A DNA stretch of 64,000 nucleotides from Serilophus lunatus. Taxonomy: Eukaryota > Chordata > Aves > Passeriformes > Eurylaimidae. The first letter of the stretch is position 1; each line of letters starts with the position of its first letter. Shown here one piece after another: positions 1 through 11,658 of the stretch. The notes below the pieces were generated by a model. It did not search any database and had not been told where the DNA came from. It saw only the letters and a program-made list of their open reading frames with translations. The DNA lies in NCBI GenBank assembly GCA_013399895.1, contig VXBA01003442.1, forward strand, positions 321,098 through 385,097, read 5' to 3'. The position numbers were made by a program, and so were the translations under genes.

Positions 1-967
1 TGCTAGAATAAATGGCTTTCAGTCACCTAACAGAAAGGTTTGGTTAAGAAAATGAGTTTAATCTTAATTTTGTTACAATTTTAATCTTGATGTATCTAAT
101 TTTTTTCCTGTAGTAAGCAGCAAGTTCTCAATTCCTGGTTAAATAAGCTCATTTGCAAGTCCTAGTGTACATATGTGTATGCATTTGCATGGGTATATGT
201 TTTTGTGTCTGCATGTGTTGTTTTTACACAATGTAAGTTTTTAAAATATTTGAAAATTTCCTAGAAACTAATGAATGTTACCTTTAAAAGGATTTATTTG
301 TCTGAGATGTGACTTATGTTACATGGCAAGCTAGTTACAACTGAAAATAAACAAGGTTATGCAAAAGTAAAATTTTAAATTTTGCTCTAAACTTAAATCT
401 AGCGTATTTTCTACTGTTGCTAGTTGTAGAAGTCATGATTTGCCTTTCAAACAGGATTCAATGATGACAGTAAGAAAATGTTGGATGTTACTGCTTCCTT
501 CCATTTCTGATAGCAGATAACTGGCATTTTAAAATGTGTGTATCTCATCCCGTGTATCTGGGTTTTAGTCATACTAGAAAACTACTTTGTTGTCAACTTT
601 TAGGCTTCTTCTTTACTTGAAAAGAAACAGTGCTAATCCAAAGTGCTTGAATAAGTGTAAATAAAAATGTTTCTTCTGTTCAAATGGAGAAACCAGGACT
701 GGTGCCAGGGTTGATGTGACATGTGTTAAATGCCCTACTGAGAACACACACCACCCTCAGTATTTCACTCTGCTAAGCCTGAACAGCCCCCATGTGCTGT
801 TCTACCTTTGGGTGAAAATGACAGTTCTCATAATATTGATGCAGTCACAGTTACTTTTAAACTAAATTCTGAGTTTCAGAAGCTAGAAAGGGAAAGCAAT
901 ATTTAATTTTGAATGCTGGTAGTATTCTGAAATGTAGTTATTGAAGTATTTTCTGTAGGAGTAGAGA
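1..967. other. AT-rich non-coding sequence, nothing recognised
   Basis: No supported ORF, repeat or RNA gene. Confidence 0.6.
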
Positions 968-1064
968 TCATCCACTGATAAGAGGAGCTGGAGTCCCTGC
1001 GGGAATCCCGGTGGACGTGCGGGTGTCCTGCAGAGGGATGCTGCCACTGCTGGGCTGCTCTCAG

Positions 1065-1345
1065 CTGATGGTCAGGGGTCTAGAGCACCTCGCTTGTGAG
1101 GAAAGGCTGAGAGAGCTGGGTCGGTTTAGCCTGGAGAGGAGAAAACGAAGAGGAGACCTCATCAATGCCTGGGAGCATCAGAAGGCGCGGCGTCAAGTGA
1201 TGGAGCCGGGATCTTCTTGGCAGTGCCCAGGACAAGGGACAACGGGCAGAAACTGATGCGTGGGGAGTTCCACCGGAACTTGAGGAAGAGCTTTCCCGTG
1301 CGGGCGCCCGGGGAGGATTCTGTGGGTTCTCCCTCGCTGGAGATG
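1065..1345 (+). mobile_element. CR1 LINE 3'-part fragment, CpG-rich
   Basis: Carries the CR1 signatures AGGAAAGGCTGAGAGAGCTG, the following TTTAGCCTGGAGAGGAGAA and GAGACCTCATCAATGCCTGG, then TCCCTCGCTGGAGATG. It aligns by eye with the CR1 at 48636-49062 and lacks the extreme 3' end. The left limit may extend to about 970. Unlike the 48.6-kb copy it keeps many CpGs. Confidence 0.75.
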
Positions 1346-1385
1346 CTCCCGAGCCTGGGGGCTGTTCCTGCCGTGGCGATAGGGA

Positions 1386-1400
1386 CCGGCAGGGGGCGCC
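1386..1400 (+). promoter_or_regulatory. CTCF-like core motif
   Basis: CCGGCAGGGGGCGCC fits the CTCF core CCASYAGRKGGCRS with one departure (G for A at the third position). It sits in the CpG-rich patch. Motif match only; occupancy unknown. Confidence 0.4.
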
Positions 1401-1516
1401 CCCGCGCCGCCGTGTCCCGCTCCCGGCGCTTTCCATGGATAAGGAGTGGGCTGGGGAGCGGCCGCATCTGCACCGGCCAGGCCGCTAAAAACATCCGTAG
1501 CGAAGCTGGAGTTGGG

Positions 1517-1523
1517 TATAAAG
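1517..1523 (+). promoter_or_regulatory. TATA-like box at the edge of the CpG-rich patch
   Basis: TATAAAG follows GC-rich sequence and precedes an AT-rich region, a layout compatible with a + strand start at about 1545-1555. Such a motif is expected by chance in this AT-rich DNA, so only the position makes it notable. Confidence 0.2.
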
Positions 1524-1549
1524 GCACTACTGAGCATCCATTTTCATGA

Positions 1550-4500
1550 ATCCATAAAAAGTTATTGTGCGCATTTCGTTGCCGAGGTCGGAATAGCTTC
1601 CAGTAGTGATTGGAAGTAATTACCGCTGAGCATGTCAGGGGTCAGTACGTGGTTTCAGTTTTCATTTACACTTACATGAAATCTGATTTTTAAATAAAAG
1701 GATGGTTTTAATTCAGCACCATCCACTGTAGTCCTTCCCTGTTTGTTGTCGTTAGCAAAAAGACTTGTTAATGTACCCAAAAAAGTTGCAATGGTGTTTA
1801 GCAAGCTCGTGTTAGAGCAGAGGGCTTGTTTGGCAGTCGGTGTAAGTAAAACACTTTTTTATGAAAATAGATTTACTGGGGAATGCACTTCTTAAAGTAT
1901 TAGGTGCAATGCAAAATTAAGAATCTCTTCGTGTTTGCATCATTAAGAGGGCTAATGTGCTTGTCTATTAACTTAATGCAATTTTCAAGGCAGGCTGTTC
2001 TTCAGAAAGATGCCATGGAACCATTCTGTCCTGTATGTCTTAATGAATTGAGTCTTTAAAGTGAAAGAAAAAAGAATTAACAGAATATTATCAGAAGGTT
2101 TTAAAAAATGAGGCAAAGTTAATTAAGAAAAAATGAGAGTTTTATTGAAATTTATACATTTCTGTAACTCCTGCATACTTACAGATTAGACTAGTGTATT
2201 GAAGAAAACCTGTTCTTGCTCGATATTCAGTCCCCACATCCCTTGACTTGACTGTGAGAGCAGCCATTGAAAAATTCCAGAATTTAGCAACTTCTAACCT
2301 GCTTTATGTTTAATTTTTAGTCTAGTATAACGATTAAATATTTTTTCCTCAGTCTTTCTGCTTGCCAGTCCATCTGCATTTGTGGGATTGATTTGTTTTT
2401 ATCTCAAGTGGAATAATTTACATATGTATTTACAGAATATCTTCTGGATAGTATCTCCTGTTTATCAAAGTGATTTTGAATTATGATCCTGAAGATTTTT
2501 TCCAGAAGATTTTAATTCCCTTCTAGTTTAGTGCATATTTTAAAAGGATATTTTCTTCTCTATTTTTCATTAATTAGGGAACTGAACAAGACCAGATCTA
2601 TACAGCAAATAACAGATACAGTTTAAAAATACCATTCTCTTTTTTTGCCAGTAAACTGCTATCAGCTGCTTTTCAGGTTTTCAGTGTTGTAGCAAATTTA
2701 TGGTAGTAAATAACATTTTTCTCATCTTCAGTCCTTTGTCAAAGCTCCCTCTATATATTCCTTCGATTCTGCCCTATCCTGAGGGCACTGATTCCTGAGC
2801 CTCCGTTTTGTCTCTTTTGTCCGTCAGAATGACCTGTTGTATATTAACTGTGTATTAGTCTTAACTGCTGAGTTTCCTGCACTCCCTTATCCCTTAAATC
2901 AACTTTCGAATAGTCCTATCTTTCCAGGTACCTGAGATTACTGAAACTACTTTTGTGAAATCATGATCTTTAATTTGCTTGTTTCCTTCTTGCTTTGTAA
3001 CCTCTGCTGTTGTTGATTCATTTCTCCTGTATTTCCATCTTTATATTCAGTTAATTCTCCCCATAACTATCATAAAAGTCAAAAATAGCCATTCCTCTGG
3101 CAAACTCCTCTAGAAAGAACTTCTATTACTCCAGAAACCTGCACAGATATATGATTAATTAATCTTCCTGAAGCTTCTTGCCCCATTCTGTTACTCGTAC
3201 ACCTCTAGACTTCAACAGAACCTGCTTTGCCACTGCCTTGGTTTAGATGGTCTCTCAAGTTGTTGTTTTGGGGATGACACCTGTTCTTTCTTTACGTTCA
3301 CCCAGGGATACATAAGAAGTTTTTCTTTTACCTTTTTCTGAAATTCTAAATACATTTTTTAAAGTCTGTATTATCCTCCAGTTTATTTACAGTGGTTTGT
3401 TGTTTGGTTTGTTTTTCCTAGTGGAACTCTTGCTATTTCTATCAATGATTTTGTAACTGAAATGGATCAGCAAGTTTTCTTTATTTTGTGTAATGAAGTG
3501 TTAAATAAGACCAATATTACACAAGTAGAAGTATGTTAAACTAATAGCATGTAATCCCTACTAACAAGTAATCCCTACAAAGATCCACATTTCATCTTTA
3601 AATCCTCAAATCATGAACTATTGGTACATATAGTTGCCATAGCTGTCTTAATTCCACTAAGGTATCTTTGATCTGAGTGTATTGTTTGCTTAGTGTTTTA
3701 AGGTATTGTTTAATTTTTCTTCCCTTTTCCAGGAAAACATACATGTAAAGACTGCTTCAGATCTGTATCTTACAGATTTATTAACCTGCAAACCAGAAAT
3801 ACAAAATGGTAAAATACATTATGTCCTACATATTGACACGTTCAGAGCAGGTCACTAGCAAATACGCAAATAGAAATTTGGTCACTGTAGGATTTATGGT
3901 TTCATATCTCAGGACTTGACTGAGATTATATGTACTGTTTTGGCATTTATGTATTAAAATGAGAAATAAAATAGGTGAATGAGAAAATTAACATGCAAAG
4001 ACTTCTTTTATCAGTTGGCACAAGAAATAACATGAAAATAAATTCAAACTGAGGAAAGACTTTACTGTAGTTGCCCAAACAACTAGAATATAATTGTTTG
4101 CATCTTGTTTTTTCAGACACTTGCATTGGATTTTCTGCATGATAAAAATATGCTATATGGCATAGTCATAAGACTGCATAATCAGCCATCATTTATAGAC
4201 AGAAAAGATCAACAACATTTTTCTTGTGTTTCTGATTTTTCATCCAAGAGTCCTGTTATCTAAAAACACTTACCTGATCTAGAATAGATTTTTCACTCAT
4301 TTTATTCACAGATGTTGAGACCAGATACCTTCTCAAATGTTCAAATCATTAAATTTCCAAAACTTAGTGTAGTTTAAGATGACTTATTTCCTTTTTCACT
4401 ATGATTCTGGTGAAAAAATAACAAGGAAACTTTTATGAAGAAGTTGATGGTGTGGCTTCACTTCTCTTACAAGAGTTTGGAAGAACTAAGTCAAACTCCA

Positions 4501-6070
4501 CTTGGGAAAAAATATAGTGATTTTGTTTTGAATGAAGAGACACTTAAACGAGCCAAACCTGTCCTGTTTCTTTCAGAGGTATCTTCCTGCTGTGTATAAG
4601 TTTTGTAAGTCTTGGTATCCTGCTTCGCTCACGTAACAGCATCAGTTAATAGAGGTTCCATTTATCAGGTACAGAGGAATTGTGTCCCTGTTTTCTGTAA
4701 AGTATCTGTGGAGGTAGTGTCATATTCTTACTAGGTTACTCTGTGCTCAATCAGAAGGATCAAAGTGCAACAGTGTCTTCTTAATTTCAAGTAGTTTTAA
4801 TTAATTTGTAGTTCTAATTACTTAATTTGCTTCAATCCTCCATTTTTGTTAGTTTTTTGGTTTTGTTTTTTTTTTTTGGTTGGTTGGTTTGTGTTGTGGT
4901 TTCTTCTTACGACATACGAATCAAAATCCAGATATTTTGGTTGCCTTGTTTTCATTCTTTCATGATGGCTGCTCTGACACTATGTACTTTGAAAATAGAT
5001 AGGAGTTCTGTTCAAAGTGTATTTAGGTGTGAAGGTTGGATACAGAAATATTCCCCTTTTGGATAAGTTTTAAGTTCATCTAAGGTAATTTTTTCTATTT
5101 TTACTGTTTAATTTTAAGGAAATCACATGCCAAGCTTTCTATTCCTTGAGGCTACAGGTACTAATGTTGTTCGCCAACTCTTTAAACATTTCATTACTGA
5201 AAAATGAATTTGTCTTTAGAAACCATTTATTAATTCCCTTTACTTGCCTCATGTTTTTTTAAGTTTTAATTGTGTCCTGCAATCTGCATATCAGTTAATA
5301 GCAAAAGCTCTTGGCTGGAAGTGTTGGTTATCTAGAAATTTTAATAAAATTATTCTTCAAAGCAAGAATTATTCTTTTATCTTGAATTACTTTCACCTTG
5401 AGCAACTTTCTTCTCTTACTCCACTTTTCACTTCTTTATATCTATTTTTTGGCTTTGAGTTTTGTCAGGGTTTCTTTTTGTCTGTTTATACTTCATCTGC
5501 CTAAGGAATGTGTGGCACTGATATTTCTTTGCTTGGTATAGGTTTCCTTCTGGTGCACTCTATTTTATTTAAATTATGAAACTCTTATAAATATGCTATT
5601 TAGGGGCCAGGGTTGGGGATAGGTTTTTTTCCTGGAAAATGAATATAGCTATAGAATTCACGTGTGTTTGTCTATCTGTGCATTGCTAGATAATACTGTA
5701 TGTACTTCATTATCAAATGTCTTTGGGGGTTTTATACCATTAGCATCTCAAACACAAATGTATGACTATTTTTACTTTTTTTCTTTTGTTAGTATAACAA
5801 TAAAGTCTTACATTTATTTCTAAAATAAAGTCCATAGAGGAATAATACCACTTTTGAAAATGAGCGGTGTTTGCACAACTGAGACTATTAAATACCAATT
5901 ATGTTATTCTTCATCAATACAAATAGAGTTTATAAGATTTAAACTTTTACCAGTAAAACTACTGAAGATAATGATAATACCAAATCCATGCAAATACTCT
6001 TATCTGTTAAGAAAATTGGAAAGATGATTAAAAAGAGACCTACTATGGAGTTTGATGGGAAGAAATCAAA
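1550..6070. other. AT-rich non-coding sequence upstream of CYRIA
   Basis: No coding signal. It contains T/G-rich low-complexity stretches, the clearest at about 4852-4900. Short open frames have no family resemblance. Confidence 0.6.
4852..4900. repeat. T/G-rich low-complexity tract
   Basis: Alternating long T runs and GG pairs, including the tandem GGTTGGTTGGTTTG. Similar in kind to the larger tract at 38484. Confidence 0.7.
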
Positions 6071-6072
6071 GC

Positions 6073-6646
6073 ATCATAGAATCATTTTGGTTGGAAAAGA
6101 CTTCCAGGTTCATTGAGTCCAACGGCTAACCTGATCCTGCCAAATCCACCACATCCCTGAGCCCCATCTCTACATGTCTTTTAAATACCTCCAGGAATGG
6201 TGACTCACACACTTCTTTGGGCAGCCTGTTCCAGTACTCGACAACCCTTTCAGAGAAGAAATTTTTGTTAGTATTCAATCTAAACCTCCTTGATGCAACT
6301 TGAGGCCATTTCCTCTTGTCCTACTTCCTGTTATCACTTTCCTGATCCTGTTCACCACACCATTGCTGATACAGGCCAGGAGGCCATTGGTCTTCTTGGT
6401 CACCTGGGCACACTGCTGGCTCATGTTCAGCTGCTGTTGACCAGCACACCCAGGTTCTTTTCCTTTGAGCAGCTTTCCAGCCTATAGGTTGGGCAGGACT
6501 TGGACTTGTTGAACCTCATACCATTGGCCTCAGCACATTGATCCAGCTGGTCCAGATGCCTCTAAAGAGCCTTCCTGCTCTTCAGCAGATCAACATTCAT
6601 GTCTAACTTGGTGTCACCTACCACCTGACTGAGGGTGCACTGGATC
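6073..6646 (-). mobile_element. CR1 LINE fragment, minus orientation
   Basis: Begins with the complement of a CR1 tail (ATCATAGAATCATTTTGGTT) and continues through TGTTCCAGTACTCGACAACC and GAGAAGAAATTTTTGTTAG, both hallmark antisense CR1 sequences. It shows an apparent internal deletion near 6345. It runs into the reverse-transcriptase end region (GTGTCACCTACCACCTGACT) and is interrupted by the next copy. Confidence 0.85.
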
Positions 6647-7370
6647 AGAGAATTACAGAATCATTTAGGTTGGAAACGGCCTGCAAGATCAAGTCCAACC
6701 TTTGACCAATCACCACTCTATCAACTAGACAGTGGCACTAAGTGCCTTGTCCAGTCATTTCTTGAGCACTTCCAGGGATGGTGACTCCACCACCTCCCTG
6801 GACACTCTATTCTATATTTAACAACAATTTCTATGAGGAAATTCTTGGTGTCCAAACTGAATCTTCCTTGGCTCAGCTTGAGGCCATGTCCTCTCATCCT
6901 GTCAATAGTTGCCTGGGAGAAGAGACGGACTTCCACTCGGCCTACAGCCTCCTTTCAGGGAGTTGTAGAGAATGATAAGACCTCTCCTGAACGTCCTTTT
7001 CACCAGGCTAAACACTCCCCACTCCCTCAGCCATTCGTCATAGAACATACTCTCCAGACCCTTCAGCAGCTTCCCTGTGCTTCTCTGGACATGTTCCAGC
7101 ACCTCAATGTCATTCTTGAAGTGAGGAGCCCAGAGCTGGATACGTTACTCAAGGTGCAGCCTCACCAGTGCAAATCCTCTTCTGATTTATCACTGATAAA
7201 TACATTAAACAGAACTGATCCCAGGATGAGCCCTGGGGAGGCCCCCTAGTATCAGCCTGTCAGCTGGATGTAACTCCATTAACCACCACTCTCTGGGCCC
7301 AACCATCTGGCCTGTTTTTCATCCAGTGTCCACTGCACCCATCCAAACCATGAGAAGCCAGTTCTCCAAG
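6647..7370 (-). mobile_element. Second CR1 LINE fragment, minus orientation, abutting or inserted into the first
   Basis: Starts with a fresh CR1 tail, AATTACAGAATCATTTAGGT, then AGGGATGGTGACTCCACCAC, CAGCTTGAGGCCATGTCCTC and the CR1 3'-UTR and RT-end sequence to GAGAAGCCAGTTCTCC. A second tail in the middle of CR1 sequence shows a distinct insertion event. Confidence 0.85.
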
Positions 7371-9479
7371 TAAATTCTTTGAATCTTGCACTTCTGTTGT
7401 TTCCTTACAAGCACCTCAACAGCTTGTATAAGTTTGTATAAATGTACAAGTTAATATCACAATTATTTGGAATTATGCTTTTAATCTGAGAGTTCTTGAC
7501 CTTATTCAGATGCTGGTGTATTTTTGAAACCAACCACATCTCATTCTGTAAGGTCAGTTCCAGTGCTTTAATGATGTTGATGTGCTTAGTACAGTGCAGT
7601 TCCCTCAGACTGTGGACTGGATGCCTGCTGTCTCTACCCTTGTAGGTGTGCCACTAGAAGTTTTTCTGAATCTTTCATTACCAGTGCTGAGCTTGGGAGC
7701 CTCTGTTTCTTCTGAAACTCCCAATGGAGCTGCTTATGAGAACACTCACAGCCCTGCTTCATTAGAATGATCTCAATGAGTTTAAACAGTAGGTATTTGC
7801 TGATCCAGCTCATTTTGACAAAAGCCTTTTAGACCATGTTTATGTAAGCAGGCAGATTTAGGAAATAGTATCTGGCAAAGGAGCACTGATGAGCAGCAAA
7901 GGCTTGAGCTGGTGAATGTGTCCTTTTCACTAACACAGGGTTTAAGTGCTTTGTCTGTCTGTCATATCTTCAGTGTAGCTGCAGTGCTGCTGATGGTTTT
8001 GAGTAGGTACTTATTAAATTAGTCCTGTAAGCGAAGAATAGATCAATTAGTACTTCTCTAGAAATTTATATAGTACCATAGCTGTCATTTGAACATAGTG
8101 CAAAATTCCACACTTGACAAATATGCAGGTTCTTTAAATGATATGTAAACAAAGATTTTAAAGAAGAGTTAAATAACATGGCACTTAGCTTTGGACATTC
8201 AATGTTAATAATACCCAGTTTGTGACGACATACTAAATTTTCAAAACTGTATTTGCTTATATAAGAAATATATATTTCAGTATATTTTCAGTGTATAAAA
8301 TCCATTGCAAATTTGTAAGGTTAAATTCAGATTTATTTGAGAGGGGATAATATTTTGTATTTTACAATTCAAAACCAAACTGATTGGTTTAGTGGAGGAG
8401 AAGGAATTTATTTTCCCATCATAGATAATAGTGCCTTTAGCATGCTGAAACTAAATCAGTGAAATTTTAGAAACAAAGTTATGTGTTGGAAAACCAATCT
8501 GTGCTATTTTGTTCAAAGCTCAAATTTTTAAATATGCTACTGGATAATGGTAAATAAAGTGCTAAATGTACTTTTTTTGTCCATTACTGGTTTTATGGTT
8601 TATGTCTGTGCGTGCATAATTAAATATTGAGCATCAAAAATCAAGCAATGAGCTTTAAATTATCAACTGTATCTTAAAAAGTGGCTTGGAAAACAGCAGA
8701 CAAAAAGAAGTCATTAGCAAAATGTCAATTTTTAAAGCATAGTCAAAAGTTGGAATTTTAAGGGATTTAGACACTAAAGAGAAGCTGCTATCATTTAGTA
8801 GTGCAGCATTAACAATATTTTCATATATGCATTGAGTCTCATTTCAACATTTAAACTCATTTTACAGTAAGCGAAATAAAATACTTTCCAGTTTAATGAA
8901 ATGGAATTTTATGCTCTTAAGTTAAACCTTTCTGATTTGCTTCTATGCATCAGCTGTTATTTGCATTTCTCTTGCAACCACAGTATATATACTGATCTGC
9001 TCAGAATGCATTCCATCAGTTACTTTGAAATCTCATTAAAAATTTTCCTGGAGGTGACTTGCAGTTCCTGAGGTTTGGAATATGTTATTAGTTTCTAAGG
9101 AAAGATAGTTTTGGAGACCCAAGTGCAGCAAGCTGTACAGAATAAAATACTTCAATTTGACGCAAGGAGTTGTGTTTATTAGCACTTCTATTAAGGTGAA
9201 GGTTGGCCTTTTAATTCAGAGAAAAAGCTGTGTTGAAAGATGAATTAGAGTTGAAAGTTTCTTGGAGCCAGATGTTGCTTTTATTTTTTAGGAAACCATA
9301 AATAATTTCAAATCATAAAGAATTAAAGCATGTTTAGCAGCAGACTGAACAGCGTTTTCTAGATGTTGTTGTGGAATATGACTATTTTTGGGGTTGATGT
9401 ACTTTGAAAATAGATGGTGTCAAACCAGAGCCAGGCAGTTTGTTCTGTTTCATACTTGTGACCTAGATAGCTGAATCAG
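7371..9479. other. AT-rich non-coding sequence with a possible conserved regulatory segment
   Basis: No coding or repeat signal is recognised. At 8951-8966 an E-box CAGCTG is followed, after two bases, by an exact octamer ATTTGCAT. Confidence 0.5.
8951..8966 (+). promoter_or_regulatory. Adjacent E-box and POU octamer motif
   Basis: CAGCTG then TT then ATTTGCAT: a basic helix-loop-helix site next to a POU-factor octamer. Each occurs by chance, but the tight pair is enhancer-like. Motif evidence only. Confidence 0.25.
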
Positions 9480-9778
9480 TTTCTACACAAGGATTGAAGG
9501 AAAGGGGACTAAGAAAAACAAGAAAAGCTCCGGAAAAATACTCAGAAATCTCCCAAGCCGAGATGTGCTGTACTTCTGTAAGAAGGATCAGAAAGCAGAG
9601 CTTGGGCACATGACCTCAAGCTACTCAATGCAAATGAGGGAGCATATCCTCAGGTTTTTGGCACAAAGGGTTCCTCACTGTTCAAAGCTTGCTATCAGCT
9701 AAACCAGTTCTGGATTCAGTGCAAACTTTGGCAGTAGAAGAAATGGTTGGATGCTCTCTGAAGATTGAAGGCGATGAG
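9480..9778 (+). other. Possible 5' non-coding exon or alternative first exon of CYRIA (3' boundary only)
   Basis: A purine-rich, moderately GC stretch in AT-rich surroundings ends in a consensus donor, GATGAG|gtaaga (junction 9778/9779), 1.8 kb upstream of exon 1a on the same strand. An octamer-type motif, ATGCAAAT, lies at 9628-9635. The left limit is arbitrary: no acceptor or TSS is proposed. An ATG at about 9743 opens a short frame reaching the donor but does not continue in the CYRIA frame, so this could only be 5' UTR. Low confidence without transcript data. Confidence 0.25.
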
Positions 9779-11578
9779 GTAAGATGTGGCTTAAAATGAG
9801 TTGAAAGTGAAGGATCCAAGATGAGTCAGTTATTTAGATTGTGATAGTATTGCATAATGTAATTGTTTTCTTTCAAGGTTATGAATAGGAAAATAAGTGT
9901 ATGAACATTGTCTTGTTCCTCCTAACTGATGTTTGATAAAATATACTAGTGTGATGAAAATGTTAAAATATTGAAGATACAAGTTTTAACACTGCATAAA
10001 ACCTGTTTTGCTCTGTTTGCATGACTTTTTCCCCATTCTAGGCTTATTGGAACATCAAACTCAGTTTATAGGGTGCTGATCTTGTTCTGAAAGTAAAAGT
10101 GTAAACTTTTTTCCTACATATAAATGATATAACTTCAAATAATGGCAAGTGTATCCTTATGTTTCAATTTTGTATATGCAAGATAGTGCTATTGCAAAGG
10201 GCTTGACAGTCTGCTCACTTAATTCGTTCTGGAGAGAAAATGTTGAAGAAATATTTAATGAAAAAGAAAGCCATTTGTCTAATAAAAACCTGTTTACATG
10301 AAGCTGCATACTCTGAAGAGATTATTGATTATATTATTTTACAGTATGACGATGGTTGCTTTGAAATCTCCAAGCCTCGCGTTACCTTCCTAGGTTTTCT
10401 TGCTATAGAAATATGTCCCTTATATGCTCAAAGAAATAAGCATTGATGATTCTTTTCCTACTGAAATGCTTGTGGGAGAATTTGAAAAATGCTTTGTCTC
10501 CTCTTGTAGAGTATCAGCCTTGCACATGCTTAGAATAGTAAGTCTGATTTCTTAAGGTAATAGTAGTCTGATTTCTTAAGTGGGAAAAGAGTTAAACAGA
10601 ATCACAGATGAACATCAGATGTGAGCCCCAAAAGCCATGATTTAGACTACTGAGAATATTTTTCTTTGAGGCAAAAAACAGTTTTCAACCTGAGTTTTAA
10701 ATCTAAAATTACACTTTTCTACATCCCTCCAGGCGGACCTCTTTATCCTTACATGTGCTTTTCAAGGTTTAATTTTTCTTTCTTCTGAGAAGAAGTTAAA
10801 GTTTGACCAAGAAAACTCTACTTTTATGTAGTTTTAGAATAATTTATCTTCGTAAGGACTATACTGCTAAAAACCTTTTCTTCAATCCTACTTCCTTCTT
10901 ATATTTTATAGAGACTTGCTTTTTTGAGAATCGGTCACTTTTCCTTTTGGGAGTTTTTCATAACTTGAAGTTCAAAGACTTCCAAGATAATAAAAGATTG
11001 GAATAACAGATAAAAAGAGTTAGAACTTCCTTTATTTTTTCTTTGAAAGTTAGAAAGAACAAGGTTTTTAGCTGTCCATTGTGATAGTTTATTATAGTAA
11101 TATTTTATGAAAATTGTACTGATTGGAAACAATTATATTTTTTTTTCCTTTCAGTTATTTTCTTAAAATAACATGGATTTATGCTGAACAATCTAAGACA
11201 AATATTAAGACATCAGTTTTTACTTTGAAATAGTATTCAGTAATCTGGAGTCCAGCAATTTAAGAGATTCACAAAGAGAAATGTAGCTCAGAGTTTGTTC
11301 CTCTTGCTAAGTAATTAACTCATAAATATCTGTTTATACTCTGGGATTTTATACTAATGTTTAAATTCCAGTTTGTTGAATAGAAGTATTTGTGTTTATC
11401 CGAGGTCTTCCTCTTTCTGCCCCTATGCTTAAAAACCACAGAATTGACTATGAATATGTTTCTCATGGTCCAGAACTTGCCAAAATGTAGAATATATGAT
11501 GCAGACTATGTCAAGCCCTTAGCTGTAGTATTCTGAGTTTATGTGTATAACTGTTTATGATTTTGTTGCATTTACTAG
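9779..11578 (+). other. Non-coding sequence just upstream of CYRIA exon 1a
   Basis: AT-rich; probably intronic if 5' exons lie upstream. A short imperfect direct repeat containing AGTCTGATTTCTTAAG occurs twice at about 10541-10580. Confidence 0.5.
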
Positions 11579-11658
11579 GTTTGCTGGGATGGGTAATCTT
11601 CTTAAAGTCCTTACCAGGGAAATTGAAAACTATCCACATTTTTTCCTGGATTTTGAAA
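11579..11658 (+). CDS. CYRIA: CYRIA exon 1a: CYRIA-type N-terminus (coding from 11589)
   Basis: The exon opens after the acceptor AG at 11577-11578, carries 10 non-coding bases, then ATG at 11589, with G at -3 and +4. It encodes 23 residues beginning MGNLLKVLTREIENYPH and the first base of Asn24. The donor GAAA|gtaagt is at consensus. The pyrimidine tract before the acceptor is interrupted by purines, so it looks weaker than that of exon 1b. Lys6 and Arg10 lie near the predicted myristoyl-glycine, and there is no nearby cysteine. Confidence 0.93.

Larger units (their letters stand above)
1190..1530. promoter_or_regulatory. Small CpG-rich patch, possible promoter or insulator
   Basis: About 30 CpG dinucleotides in roughly 320 bp, in strong contrast to the AT-rich, CpG-poor surroundings. 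Its left part is CR1-derived and its right part (about 1345-1510) is not recognisable as repeat. It contains a CTCF-like core and ends with a TATA-like motif. It lies on the 5' side of CYRIA and might be a remote promoter of it or of a non-coding RNA. Function is inferred from composition only. Confidence 0.45.

Noticed and set aside
1080..1549. Overlapping open frames of 110-121 codons on both strands of the CpG-rich patch
   Set aside because: They are long only because GC-rich sequence has few stops. They overlap in several frames, overlap a CR1, and resemble no protein family.
6833..7249. 138-codon plus-strand open frame
   Set aside because: It is antisense to a CR1 LINE fragment, with no independent coding evidence.
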